This document shows positions 50,595 to 59,690 of a DNA stretch of 64,000 bases, in pieces. The position numbers and the translations under genes were made by a program. Where the stretch lies: assembly GCF_900110555.1 (NCBI RefSeq), contig NZ_FOEE01000009.1, positions 124,001 through 188,000 on the forward strand, written 5' to 3'. How positions within the stretch are numbered: position 1 is the stretch's first letter; the number at the start of each line of letters is the position of its first letter. The stretch is from Trujillonella endophytica (GTDB lineage: Bacteria; Actinomycetota; Actinomycetes; Mycobacteriales; Geodermatophilaceae). The notes beneath the pieces were generated by a model that was not told where the DNA came from, did not search any database, and was given only the letters and a program-made list of their open reading frames with translations.

Positions 50595-50966
50595 CCCCCT
50601 GCGCGGCGTGTTCGTCGCGACACGCTGCGTGTGACACCCCGCACGTCCCACCCGTTGCAGTCCGGTCACGACGGCGTCCCCGCGGAACCGCCGCGACCAG
50701 CGGATCGTTTGACTGGTCGACGGGATGGGCATGGATGCCTTTCCCGGCGCCGTCGGTCCCCACCCCTGTCGACCGACATCCCTCCGGTGATCGAGGAGCT
50801 CCTCCTCATCCCCGAGTGGACAACAGCTCCGCCGTCAACCGATGATCGGCGTTTCCGCTGATCCGCCGCGCGCCGACCGGGCGCGCGGAACCCACCTGAG
50901 GGACCGCCCGCCCGGCGGACCCACTGGAGGTCACCGCCCCGACGAGAGTGAAGGAACGGATGCCGC
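50595..50966. other. Intergenic region between M23 gene 2 and the polyol operon
   Basis: No gene is supported here. A weak SigB-like pair, GTTT at 50707-50710 and GGGCAT at 50727-50732 (16-nt spacer), may serve the polyol operon with a leader of about 230 nt. AAGGAA before ATG 50967 is the SD. Short frames on both strands lack codon bias. Confidence 0.4.
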
Positions 50967-52511
50967 ATGACGACGCCGGAGCTCGCCCTCGGTTCGCCGG
51001 TCCCCGCCGGCGCCCCCCGCACGACCGCCCCGGCAGTCGCCCCCGTCCACCCGCTCTCCGAGAAGACCCTGGGGCTGCACGGTGAGCGACTCACCGTCCC
51101 CACCTACGACCGCGCCGGCCTCACGCCCGCCGTCGTCCACTTCAGCGTCGGCGGATTCCACCGCGCCCACCAGCTGACCTACTTCGACGACCTGGCCCAG
51201 CTCGACATCTCCGCCGGCTGGGGCGTGGTCGGCGTCGGGCTGCGGCACCGCTCGATGCAGGAGGCCCTCGCCCCCCAGGACCACCTGTACACGGTCGTCG
51301 AGCGCAGCCCGGACGGCGAGCGCGCCCGCGTCGTCGGGGTGCTGACCGACTACCTGTTCGCCCCCGACGCCCCCGGCGCGGTGCTCGACCGGCTCACCGA
51401 TCCGCGCACCCGCATGGTGACCATGACCATCACCGGCGCGGGCTACCACCTCGACCCGCACACCGGCGCCATGGACCTCTCCGGCCCGGACCTGCAGCGC
51501 GACCTGGCCGACCCCGCCCGCCCGTGCACCGCCTTCGGCTACATCGTCGAGGCCCTGGACCGGCGGCGGCGGGCCGGCACCCCGCCGTTCACCGTCGTCT
51601 CCTGCGACAACATGCACCGCAACGGCGACGCCACCCGCGCCGCGGTCGTCGGCCTCGCCCGGCAGCGGGACGAGGTGCTCGCCCGCTGGATCACCGACCG
51701 GGTGGGCTTCCCCAGCAGCATGGTCGACCGCATCACGCCGCAGACCACGGCCGACGAGCGGGCCGAGGTCGCCCGCCGCTACGGCGTCGACGACCGCTGG
51801 CCCGTCATCACCGAGCCGTTCTCGCAGTGGTTCATCGAGGACGACTTCTGCAACGGTCGCCCGCCGCTGGACGCCGTCGGCGTCCGGTTCGTGCCCGACG
51901 TCGCGCCCTACGAGCTGATGAAGACGCGGCTGCTCAACGCCGGCCACTCGGCGCTGGGCTACCTCGGCACCCTGGCCGGGCACGTCCGGATCGACGAGCT
52001 CATGGGCGAGCCGCTGTTCGCCGCCTACGCCGCCCGCTTCATGGACGACGAGGTGACCCCGCTGCTCCCCCAGCCCGCGGGCGTCGACCTCACCGACTAC
52101 AAGGCCGTCCTGCTGCAGCGCTTCGCCAACCCCGCGATCGCCGACCGGCTGGAGCGCCTGTGCCGGCGGGGCTCGACCAAGGTCGCCCACCACGTGCTGC
52201 CCTCGCTGCGCGAGTCGCTGGACCGGGGATCCCGGGCGCCGCTGCTCACGCTCGCCGTGGCCGGCTGGATCCGCTACCTGCAGCTGCACGAGCCGGCGGA
52301 GGACGAGCTCGGCCCCCGGCTCCAGGCCCTGGCCCGCGCCGGCGGCACCGATCCGCGGCCGGTGCTCGCGGTCCGGCCGGTGTTCGGGAACCTCGGCGAG
52401 CACCCGGCGTTCGTGGCCGACCTCGAGCGCGCCCTGCGCGACCTGACCGCCGACGGCGTTCGCGCCACCGTCGCCGCCGCCCTCACCCGCCCCGGCACGG
52501 TCGCCCGGTGA
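50967..52511 (+). CDS. Mannitol/polyol 2-dehydrogenase, long-chain (MtlD/UxuB) family
   Basis: A 514-residue NAD(P)-dependent dehydrogenase of the long-chain mannitol dehydrogenase family. The N-terminal Rossmann part has VHFSVGGFHRAHQLTYFDD near 57-75. The C-terminal catalytic domain has MKTRLLNAGHSALGYLG near 317-333 with the Lys/Asn/His of the polyol site. It interconverts a ketose and an alditol (mannitol, arabitol) or their phosphates; the exact pair is not readable. It is the first gene of a four-gene overlapping operon, where it probably supplies the alditol for a phosphodiester polymer. Confidence 0.95.
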   Translation: MTTPELALGSPVPAGAPRTTAPAVAPVHPLSEKTLGLHGERLTVPTYDRAGLTPAVVHFSVGGFHRAHQLTYFDDLAQLDISAGWGVVGVGLRHRSMQEALAPQDHLYTVVERSPDGERARVVGVLTDYLFAPDAPGAVLDRLTDPRTRMVTMTITGAGYHLDPHTGAMDLSGPDLQRDLADPARPCTAFGYIVEALDRRRRAGTPPFTVVSCDNMHRNGDATRAAVVGLARQRDEVLARWITDRVGFPSSMVDRITPQTTADERAEVARRYGVDDRWPVITEPFSQWFIEDDFCNGRPPLDAVGVRFVPDVAPYELMKTRLLNAGHSALGYLGTLAGHVRIDELMGEPLFAAYAARFMDDEVTPLLPQPAGVDLTDYKAVLLQRFANPAIADRLERLCRRGSTKVAHHVLPSLRESLDRGSRAPLLTLAVAGWIRYLQLHEPAEDELGPRLQALARAGGTDPRPVLAVRPVFGNLGEHPAFVADLERALRDLTADGVRATVAAALTRPGTVAR

Positions 52512-53326
52512 GCGCCGCCTCCCCGCCGGCCGCGGCCGGCCCCACCACCGCCCTGCCCGAGGAGGTCGTCGCCGGGCTGGAAGCCCTGCTGTGCGACGCC
52601 GACGGCAACCTGTTCCCCAGCGAGGAGCCGGCCTTCGTCGCCTCCGCCGAGGTCACCAACCGCTTCCTCGCCGACCTCGGCTCCGCCCGGCGGTTCACCG
52701 CCGAGGAGCTGCGGCTCGCCACGACCGGCATGAACTTCCGCACCACCTCGCGGCGGCTGGCCGACGAGGCCGGCCGGCCCGACGCCGACCTCGAGCCCTG
52801 GGTGGCCGAGGAGAAGCGCGCGGTCACCGCCCACCTGGGCGAGGTGCTGCGGCCGCACGCGGAGACCACCGCGGCGGTCACCCAGCTGGCGGCGTACCTC
52901 CGCCCGGCCGTGGTGAGCTCCAGCGCGCTGACCCGGCTCGACGCCTGCTTCCGGGCCACCGGGCTGGCCGACGTGCTGCCGGCGTCGGTGCGCTACAGCG
53001 CCGAGGACTCGCTGCCGGTGCCCACGAGCAAGCCCGACCCGGCCGTCTACCTGCACGCCTGCGCGCAGCTGGGCATCGCGCCGGCCACCGGCCTGGCCGT
53101 CGAGGACTCGGTCGCCGGAACCCTGTCGGCCGTCCGTGCGGGCTGCCCGACGGTCGGCAACCTGCTGTTCGTCCCCGCCGCCGAACGCGCGGAGCGGGAC
53201 GCCGCCCTGCGGGAGGCCGGCGCGCTCGCCGTCGTCGCCTCCTGGCGGGAGCTCGCCGACCTGCTGCTGCCGGTGCTCACCCGCCGCGGCGCCGACCCCA
53301 CGGGAGGGAACCGGTGGACCCGGTGA
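52508..53326 (+). CDS. HAD-superfamily phosphatase/phosphomutase-like
   Basis: A 272-residue HAD hydrolase of the beta-phosphoglucomutase-like group. Motif I is LLCDADGNLFPSE (nucleophile Asp), motif II VVSSSALT, motif III TSKPDPAVY with the Lys, and motif IV VEDSVAGTLS. It acts on a sugar or alditol phosphate. GTG 52508 overlaps the dehydrogenase stop (GTGA) and its own stop overlaps the next gene by 13 bp. With the dehydrogenase it could make or remove an alditol phosphate. Confidence 0.93.
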   Translation: MSAASPPAAAGPTTALPEEVVAGLEALLCDADGNLFPSEEPAFVASAEVTNRFLADLGSARRFTAEELRLATTGMNFRTTSRRLADEAGRPDADLEPWVAEEKRAVTAHLGEVLRPHAETTAAVTQLAAYLRPAVVSSSALTRLDACFRATGLADVLPASVRYSAEDSLPVPTSKPDPAVYLHACAQLGIAPATGLAVEDSVAGTLSAVRAGCPTVGNLLFVPAAERAERDAALREAGALAVVASWRELADLLLPVLTRRGADPTGGNRWTR

Positions 53327-54450
53327 ACATCGTCTACGTCGCCTTCCGGGGCCACTTCTCCGACAGCCCGCGGGCGCTCTACGAGGAGTTGCTGCGCCGA
53401 GGCGTCGACGCCACGCACACCTGGCTGTCCGCGCCGCACACCCGGGCGACCTTCCCCGCCGACGTCACGACGGTCGAGTTCGGCAGCCCGGAGTCGATCG
53501 CCGCGCTCGAGGGCGCCGACGTCGTCATCAGCAACGACCACATCCCGCTGGACTGGGACAAGCGCCCCGGGACGACGTACCTGCAGACCTGGCACGGCAC
53601 CCCGCTCAAGCGGATCCACAACGACGTCCTCTGGGCGCCGGAGGGGCGGCTGGCCTACCTCGAGCAGGACATCGCCCGCTGGGACCTGCTGCTGTCGCCC
53701 AACCCGGCGAGCACGCCGCGGTTCCGCGGGGCGTTCGGCTTCGACCGCCCGGTGCACGAGACCGGTTACCCCCGCAACGACCTGCTGAGCAGTCCCGACC
53801 GGGACCGGGTGCGCGCCCGGGTGCGCGCCGACCTCGGGCTGACCGACGACCAGACCGCCGTCCTCTACACCCCGACCTGGCGCGACGACCTGGTGTTCAA
53901 CAGGACCGGGCCCCGCGACTTCGAGTTCGCGATCGACCTGGAGGACTTCACCGCCCGACTGGGCACCGACCACGTGCTCCTGCTCCGGCTGCACAACATG
54001 GTGATGGACCGGCTGGAGATCACCGAGGGCTCGGCCGTCCGCGACGTGTGCGGATATCCCGACATCCGCGACCTCTACCTGGCCGCCGACGTGATGGTCA
54101 CCGACTACTCGTCGACGATGTTCGACTTCGCCGTCACCGGCAAGCCGCTGCTCTACCTGACCTACGACCTGGAGTACTTCTCCGACGAGCTCCGCGGCTT
54201 CTACTTCGACCTGGCCGAGGTCGCCCCGACGCCGCTGCTGCGGACCAGCGGGGAGCTGGTGGAGGCCCTCGCCGACCTGGACGCGGTCACGGCGCGCGGC
54301 GCCGAGCGCTACGCGCGCTTCCGCGAGACCTTCTGCTCCCTGGAGGACGGGCACGCCACCGAGCGCGTCCTCGACCTGCTCTTCCCGGCCGACACCGTGT
54401 CCGCCGCAACCACGAGAACCCGAGGAGGGGACGACAGTGCGCATCGCTGA
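53314..54450 (+). CDS. CDP-glycerol glycerophosphotransferase-like (TagB/TagF family)
   Basis: A 378-residue GT-B-fold polyol-phosphate transferase. It has the TagF hallmarks YLQTWHGTPLKRIHND near 88-103 and YTPTWRDD near 185. The C-terminal CDP-binding region is DLYLAADVMVTDYSSTMFDF near 250-269. It would transfer an alditol phosphate from a CDP-alditol to a growing chain at the inner membrane face. GTG 53314 follows GGGAGGG and overlaps the HAD gene by 13 bp. Confidence 0.93.
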   Translation: MDPVNIVYVAFRGHFSDSPRALYEELLRRGVDATHTWLSAPHTRATFPADVTTVEFGSPESIAALEGADVVISNDHIPLDWDKRPGTTYLQTWHGTPLKRIHNDVLWAPEGRLAYLEQDIARWDLLLSPNPASTPRFRGAFGFDRPVHETGYPRNDLLSSPDRDRVRARVRADLGLTDDQTAVLYTPTWRDDLVFNRTGPRDFEFAIDLEDFTARLGTDHVLLLRLHNMVMDRLEITEGSAVRDVCGYPDIRDLYLAADVMVTDYSSTMFDFAVTGKPLLYLTYDLEYFSDELRGFYFDLAEVAPTPLLRTSGELVEALADLDAVTARGAERYARFRETFCSLEDGHATERVLDLLFPADTVSAATTRTRGGDDSAHR

Positions 54451-55258
54451 CCGCGCTCTCGACGCCGGACCGGCCACCGGTCTGCTGGAGCTCGCCCACT
54501 CCGCCGCCACCCGGCAGCCCGTCGACGGACCGATCCAGGTCGTGATCCTGGCCGCCGGCATGGGCACCCGCCTGGGCCGCCCGCACCCCAAGCCGCTGAC
54601 GCCGCTGCACGACGGCCGCAGCATCCTGCAGCGCCAGCTGGACACCCTGCGGGAGGTCTTCGGGGAGGCGGTCGACATCACCGTCGTCGTCGGCTTCAAG
54701 GCCAAGCGGATCATGCAGGCCGCGCCCGACGTCCGCTTCGCCTACAACCCGGACTACGCCCGGACCAACACCTCGCAGAGCCTGCTCCGCGCCCTGCGCG
54801 CCACCCGCGACGGCGGGGTGCTCTGGCTCAACGGCGACGTGGTGTTCGACGCCGACGTGCTGCGGGCCGCGCTGCCGTCGGTGGCCGCCGACCAGAGCTT
54901 CGTCTGCGTCGACACCTCCACCGTCGCCGACGAGGAGGTCAAGTACACCCTCGACGCCGACGGCTGCATCGCAGAGCTGTCCAAGACGGTCGCCGGAGGC
55001 CTGGGCGAGGCCGTGGGCATCAACTACGTCTCCGCCGCCGACAAGCCGGTCCTGGTGGAGCACCTGGTCGCCTGCGCCGCGCAGGACTACTTCGAGCGCG
55101 GCATCGAGACCGCGATCGGCGCCGAGGGGCTGCGCTTCCGGCCGGTGGACATCAGCCGGTTCTCCGCCGTCGAGGTCGACTTCGAGGCCGACCTGGACCG
55201 GGCCAACGCGCTGTTCTCCGCGCGGGCGCGCCTGCACCCGGTGAGCGACATCGCGTAA
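54437..55258 (+). CDS. Nucleotidyltransferase (CTP:alditol-phosphate or phosphocholine cytidylyltransferase-like)
   Basis: A 273-residue NTP transferase. A 32-residue extension precedes the signature VVILAAGMGTRLGRPHPKPL (35-54). VLWLNGDVVFD near 128 is the metal-binding Asp region, and a C-terminal VEVDFEADLDRA follows. It resembles LicC-type and CDP-alditol enzymes. The overlap with the TagF-like gene suggests it makes the CDP-activated donor for that transferase. The substrate is inferred from context and not from a diagnostic motif. Confidence 0.92.
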   Translation: MRIADRALDAGPATGLLELAHSAATRQPVDGPIQVVILAAGMGTRLGRPHPKPLTPLHDGRSILQRQLDTLREVFGEAVDITVVVGFKAKRIMQAAPDVRFAYNPDYARTNTSQSLLRALRATRDGGVLWLNGDVVFDADVLRAALPSVAADQSFVCVDTSTVADEEVKYTLDADGCIAELSKTVAGGLGEAVGINYVSAADKPVLVEHLVACAAQDYFERGIETAIGAEGLRFRPVDISRFSAVEVDFEADLDRANALFSARARLHPVSDIA

Positions 55259-55317
55259 GCGGCGTCCTCCCCCGCCCCGCGGCGTCCCCCACCCCGAGGC
55301 GTCCTCCCCGCCGCCCG

Positions 55318-55353
55318 GCGTCCTCCCTCACCGCCCACGGTGCGGGAGGACGC
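55318..55353 (+). terminator. Hairpin after the polyol/teichoic-type operon
   Basis: GCGTCCTCCC at 55318-55327 and its complement at 55344-55353. It is preceded by a run of short GGCGTCCTCC repeats from 55261. A second palindrome (GGGATCAGGT and its complement, 55357-55377) overlaps the stop of the convergent gene. Confidence 0.75.
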
Positions 55354-55360
55354 TGCGGGA

Positions 55361-56431
55361 TCAGGTCACCTGATCCCGGAGGGGGCCGGCCGGGCGGGCG
55401 GCTGCCGGCTCCCGGAACCGGCGGACGGCGGCGATGCCCCCCGGGACCAGGCCCACGCCCAGCCCCAGCAGCAGCGCCACCGCGACGCGGGCCAGCAGGT
55501 CCGGGCCGGCGGCGAGCACGTGGGCGCTCCACATCACGTCGACGTCGGGCAGGCCCTGCACCAGCAGCAGCCAGCCGAGGACGAGCGCGAAGAGCCCGGC
55601 CATCGCCCCCCGGCCGCGGCGGGCCGCCCGCGCGCCGAGGACGGCGACCAGCACCGCGGCCAGCGCCGGCAGCAGCGCCGAGGCGATCGCGCCCCCGTGC
55701 GAGGAGATGCTCTCCGGCGGCTCGGGCGTGGTCAGCGCGTGGACCAGTGCCGCGGCGCCGCCCACGAGCAGCAGCCCGCCCAGCGGCCGGGCGTCGCGGG
55801 CCAGCAGGCCGGCGGCGAGCGCGACGGCGGCCACGGCGAGGTGCACCGGCCACACCACCCACGGCGAGGGCGGCGGCTCCCAGGTCAGCTCGCCGGCCAC
55901 CTCCACCGGCGCGCCCCCGACGGTCATCGGCACGACCCACGCCGAGATCAGGTGGGCGCTGTCCGGATCGGCCGCCACCTGCGGCGGCAGCTGCCCCTCG
56001 CTCATCCAGTGGGTGCGGTGGTCGTGCCAGACGTAGCGGGGCTCGGTGGAGACCTGGACCCACTCGGGCTCGGCGGCCACGTCCGCGGTGTCCGGCACGC
56101 CGGCCCGGCCGTAGCGGTCGAGGTTGAGGTACGTGGCGGGGCTGCGGCTGTTGCGCCAGACGCCGTCCGGGCCGATCCGCAGGTACGGCTCGTCGCTGTA
56201 GCCGGGCACCTCGACCTCGGTGCCGGAGGTGGTGACCACCTCGAGCTCGTCGCCGAACTGCAGCAGCCGCACGGTCACCCCGGGGACCTCGGGGGTGACC
56301 GACGTGATCCGGCCGTCGAAGTCGCTCCCGGCGACGTCGCCGCCGACGTGCGCAACCGCCGGGCCGGCCAGGGCGAGCACCGCGACGACGCCGGCCAGCA
56401 CGGCCAGCAGCCGCGCCGGGGTCCTGCGCAC
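55361..56431 (-). CDS. Copper-operon membrane protein with extracellular N-terminal domain
   Basis: A 356-residue protein. The cleavable signal (VLALAGPAVAHVGGDVAG) exposes an N-terminal His, as in CopC-like proteins. A beta-rich domain follows (about 30-190, with DHRTHWMSEGQLPPQ). About five transmembrane helices (about 200-345) make up the rest. No named family is recognised, but it starts 3 bp after the Sco gene in the copper operon and the mature N-terminal His is a copper-ligand habit. A role in copper binding or insertion is inferred. Confidence 0.85.
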   Translation of the reverse strand: MRRTPARLLAVLAGVVAVLALAGPAVAHVGGDVAGSDFDGRITSVTPEVPGVTVRLLQFGDELEVVTTSGTEVEVPGYSDEPYLRIGPDGVWRNSRSPATYLNLDRYGRAGVPDTADVAAEPEWVQVSTEPRYVWHDHRTHWMSEGQLPPQVAADPDSAHLISAWVVPMTVGGAPVEVAGELTWEPPPSPWVVWPVHLAVAAVALAAGLLARDARPLGGLLLVGGAAALVHALTTPEPPESISSHGGAIASALLPALAAVLVAVLGARAARRGRGAMAGLFALVLGWLLLVQGLPDVDVMWSAHVLAAGPDLLARVAVALLLGLGVGLVPGGIAAVRRFREPAAARPAGPLRDQVT

Positions 56432-56434
56432 GGG

Positions 56435-57103
56435 CTAGCTCCCCACGATCGCTTCGAGATCCCCGGCGATGTCACCCGCGGTGTTGCCGCCGTCGAACGC
56501 GACGTGGGCCTGGTCGTCCGAGCCGTACAGCAGCAGCAGCGTCGAGTGCAGCCGGCCCTGCTCCTCGGCCAGTGGCACGCCCGCCGACAGCTGCGCGCGG
56601 TCGATCGCGCCCTGGTCGCCGGTCAGCCCGACGAAGGAGATCGGCAAGTCCGCGGCGAAGCCGTCCAGGTAGTCGGCCAGCACCGCGGGCGTGTCGGCCG
56701 CCGGATCGGTCGTGACGAACACCATCTGCACCTGCTCGGCCAGCGCGGGGTCCACCCGGCGCAGGGCCAGGGCGACGTCGGCCATCGTGGCCGGGCAGAT
56801 GTCGGGGCAGGTGGTGTAGCCGAAGAACAGCAGCGTGGGCCGCCCCGCCGTCCGCTCGGCGAAGTCGTAGGCCGCCCCGGTCGTGTCGGTGAGGGTGAAC
56901 GACGGGCGCTGGTACGGATCGGGCAGGTCCACCCCGGCGTAGCGGTCGTCGGGGCCCTCCACGCTGGCGCCGCCGGAGTGGTCGTGGCCGCCGGCGGCGG
57001 ACGAGGAGGCCGCCGGGCCGTCCGCGTCCGCCGCCGAGCACCCGCCCAGGAGCAGGCCCGCCGCCAGCACCGCGGCGGGCAGCCGACGGGGAGAGGAGGT
57101 CAC
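56435..57103 (-). CDS. SCO1/SenC copper chaperone, lipoprotein
   Basis: A 222-residue lipoprotein (lipobox LLGGCS) with a His-rich linker GGHDHSGG. The thioredoxin-fold domain carries the copper motif FGYTTCPDICPATM (CxxxC near 104-108) and the third ligand His in EEQGRLHSTLLLL. It delivers copper to the CuA site of cytochrome oxidase or maintains its thiols. GTG 57103 overlaps the YcnI stop. Confidence 0.93.
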   Translation of the reverse strand: MTSSPRRLPAAVLAAGLLLGGCSAADADGPAASSSAAGGHDHSGGASVEGPDDRYAGVDLPDPYQRPSFTLTDTTGAAYDFAERTAGRPTLLFFGYTTCPDICPATMADVALALRRVDPALAEQVQMVFVTTDPAADTPAVLADYLDGFAADLPISFVGLTGDQGAIDRAQLSAGVPLAEEQGRLHSTLLLLYGSDDQAHVAFDGGNTAGDIAGDLEAIVGS

Positions 57104-57855
57104 GAGGACACGGTACGTCGGCCCGCCCGGTAGCCGAGGAGGACGCCGGCGAGCCCGGTGAGCAGTGCCAGGACCGCCAGGACGAGCGCGACCACACCCA
57201 CGCCGTCGGAGTCGGAGTCGCCGTCGTCGGCCGCGCCGTCGTCGTCCCCCGAGGCGGCCGGGGCGTCGTCGGCCGCGGTCAGCGACAGCACCGGGGCCGG
57301 GCGCTCGGGCTCCTCGCCGCCGGAGACCGTCGGCTCGATCCAGGCCGCCTCGGTGCCGTCGCTGTAGGTCTGCACCGCCGGGAAGGTCAGCTCGTCGGCG
57401 TCGGGGAACGGCCCGCCGGACAGCGCGAACTGCTGGAACTGCCCCGGCGCGATGCCACCCCCGGCCTCGGCACGGAACTCCACGACCGACACGTAGCGGG
57501 TGATCTCCTGGCCGTGGTTGTCCAGCGGCTCGCTGAGCTCGGTCTGCGTCAGCGTCGCCGTCCACCCCGGGACCGGCTGCACCCGCAGCGAGGCCAGGGC
57601 CGACTCCTCCGGGATCTGGATGCGCAGGGCCACGGTGCTGGCCGTGTCGCTCTCGTTGGGCACCCGGAAGGTCAGCAGGCCGTACCCGCCCGGCGCCGCG
57701 TCGGCGGACGCGACGGTGACGTGGGCGGACGCCGTTCCGGCGACGGCGATCGACGCCGCCAGGGCCGTGAGCACCGCCAGCAGGACGACGCCGAGGCGGG
57801 CGAGCGGGCGGGGCGGGGTGGCGCGACCGCTCGGGGCGGTGGCGGGCGAGGACAT
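57100..57855 (-). CDS. YcnI/DUF1775 copper-binding membrane-anchored protein
   Basis: A 251-residue exported protein. Signal cleavage after ASA exposes HVTVASADAAPGGYGLLTF, the N-terminal His of the YcnI copper site. Characteristic VPNESDTASTVALRIQIPE and a beta sandwich follow. An acidic linker (DDDGAADDGDSDSDG) and a C-terminal helix anchor it. YcnI proteins bind Cu(II) with a mono-His brace. It lies between CopC-CopD and Sco in one transcript. Confidence 0.93.
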   Translation of the reverse strand: MSSPATAPSGRATPPRPLARLGVVLLAVLTALAASIAVAGTASAHVTVASADAAPGGYGLLTFRVPNESDTASTVALRIQIPEESALASLRVQPVPGWTATLTQTELSEPLDNHGQEITRYVSVVEFRAEAGGGIAPGQFQQFALSGGPFPDADELTFPAVQTYSDGTEAAWIEPTVSGGEEPERPAPVLSLTAADDAPAASGDDDGAADDGDSDSDGVGVVALVLAVLALLTGLAGVLLGYRAGRRTVSS

Positions 57856-57884
57856 GGTTCTCCTGTCTCGGGTGGGAGGGGCGC

Positions 57885-59690
57885 TCAGCGGACCGGGAAC
57901 TCGGTGCTGGCGGTGATCGCGGTGAACTCGTCCAGGCGCACCGAGACGGCGAGCGTCCAGGTGCCGGCCGACGGGATGGCGGTGCCGTCACCGACGTAGT
58001 GGCCGGGTCCGGCCGGCTCCAGGTCGACGGCCAGCGGGCCGATCTCCTGGCCGGGCTCGGTGAGGGTGACCCGGATGTCCTCGGGCTGCACCAGCCGCCC
58101 GCCCTCGTCGAAGAGGTAGACGTGCAGGGTGTTGGCCCCGGGCGCCGCCGGGTCCAGCGAGATCTGCACGGAGCCGGCCTCGCCGGCGGCGGACTGCAGC
58201 GGCAGGGTGACGTCGACCGGCTCGGACACCGTCGCGCGGGCCGGCGGGGTGCCGACGAGCACCGCCGACAGGGCCAGGACGACGACGCCCAGCGCCAGCT
58301 CGACGAGGACGGAGCGGCGCAGCAGCCCGCGCTCGGCGGCCGCCCCCTCCGCCAGGTCCTCCTCGCGGGCCGCCGCGGCGGACACCACCTCGGGCGACGG
58401 CTCCGGCTCCCCGCCGGCCGGCGCGGCGAACGCGTGCGCGGTCACCCGGCGGCGCGGCGTCCGGCTGCGGCGGATGCCGAGCCGCTGCTGAACCCACACC
58501 CGCGAGACGCCCGCCGCCGCCAGGAGGAGCGCGACGACGGCCAGCTTGGCCAGCAGCAGCCGCCCGTAGCCGGTGGAGAAGAGCGCGTCGGGCGAGCCGA
58601 CCTCCCGCACCGCCTGCACGACGCCGGACACCACCAGGACGCCGACCGACGCGGCCGCCAGCCGGGAGTACCGCGGCAGCGCCGCGGCCAGCTCTGCGGC
58701 GGGCACCCCGTTCCGCAGCACGGCGCCCAGCAGCGCGGCGAGCCCGCCGAGCCACAGCGTCATGGCCGCCACGTGGGCGGTGGCGGCGAGCACGGCGATC
58801 GCCGGGTAGGGCCCGGCGACCGGGTGGCCGACGGCGGCTGTGGTGACCACCAGGCCGGCGGCGAGCAGGCCGGCGAGCACCAGCGCCGACGGCGCCGGGA
58901 CCGTTCCCCGGCGCAGCCAGGGCAGCAGCAGCAGCGCCAGGCCGGCGGTCAGGGCCAGCCGCACCAGCAGCATGACGCCGATCTCGGAGCCGGCGGTGGC
59001 CGACAGCAGCGCGCCGTCGGTCACCGAGCCCAGCCCGGTCGCGGCCGCGTAGGGCCCCTGCAGGGCGAAGGTGAGCGCGGCGCCGACGCCGAGGGCCGCC
59101 AGCCCCACGGCGGTGAGCCGGCGCAGCAGGGCCGAGGCCCAGCCGCCGGGCCAGCACAGCGCGACCAGTGCGGGCACGCCGACGGCCAGCGCCAGGCCGG
59201 CGAAGCCGGTCCACCGGGCGGCCGGCAGCGCGACGGCGACGGCCGGGTCCGTGTCGTCCGCGGCGCCGGCCACGGAGGCGTCGACGAGTTCGCCGTCGCC
59301 GACCACGAAGGAGAAGGACCCGGCGATCGGGTGCGAGTCGGCCGAGATCACCCGGTAGGTGACCAGGTAGCCGCCCTCGCCCAGGCCGTCGCGCAGCGCG
59401 ACGCTCACCGTGCGGTCGTCGACCTCGGCGGTGCCGGCGTCGACGCGGCCGCCGGAGGCGTCCAGGACGCGGAGGTAACCGGCGCCCACCGAGACGCCCT
59501 CGCTGAAGTCCAGCGACACGCGCTCGGGAACGGCCGACAGCCGGGCGCCCTCCCCCGGGTCGGTGCCGACCAGCTCGGCGTGCGCCGCGGCGGGGCCGGC
59601 CGTGACGACGCCGGCGAGCAGCCAGCCCGCCAGCAGGAGCAGGAGGACGGCGGCGGGGCGGCGGGGACGGGGGCGGGCGGACGCGGTCAC
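57885..59690 (-). CDS. CopC-CopD fusion, copper-binding domain plus copper transport membrane domain
   Basis: A 601-residue protein. The signal ends with AAAHAELVGTDPGEGARL, exposing the CopC N-terminal His; SADSHPIAGSFSF near 115 has the second His. A polytopic CopD domain (about 150-420) follows, then a cytoplasmic loop with PRRRVTAHAF, another helix and a C-terminal extracytoplasmic beta domain (about 510-601, YtkA-like). It is thought to move copper across the membrane. GTG 59690 overlaps the anti-sigma stop, placing it under the ECF system. Confidence 0.94.
   Translation of the reverse strand: MTASARPRPRRPAAVLLLLLAGWLLAGVVTAGPAAAHAELVGTDPGEGARLSAVPERVSLDFSEGVSVGAGYLRVLDASGGRVDAGTAEVDDRTVSVALRDGLGEGGYLVTYRVISADSHPIAGSFSFVVGDGELVDASVAGAADDTDPAVAVALPAARWTGFAGLALAVGVPALVALCWPGGWASALLRRLTAVGLAALGVGAALTFALQGPYAAATGLGSVTDGALLSATAGSEIGVMLLVRLALTAGLALLLLPWLRRGTVPAPSALVLAGLLAAGLVVTTAAVGHPVAGPYPAIAVLAATAHVAAMTLWLGGLAALLGAVLRNGVPAAELAAALPRYSRLAAASVGVLVVSGVVQAVREVGSPDALFSTGYGRLLLAKLAVVALLLAAAGVSRVWVQQRLGIRRSRTPRRRVTAHAFAAPAGGEPEPSPEVVSAAAAREEDLAEGAAAERGLLRRSVLVELALGVVVLALSAVLVGTPPARATVSEPVDVTLPLQSAAGEAGSVQISLDPAAPGANTLHVYLFDEGGRLVQPEDIRVTLTEPGQEIGPLAVDLEPAGPGHYVGDGTAIPSAGTWTLAVSVRLDEFTAITASTEFPVR

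Noticed and set aside
55261-55320. Short GGCGTCCTCC repeats after the polyol operon
   Set aside because: Only about four uneven copies are seen, and the last forms the left arm of the terminator hairpin. No evidence of a mobile or dispersed repeat.
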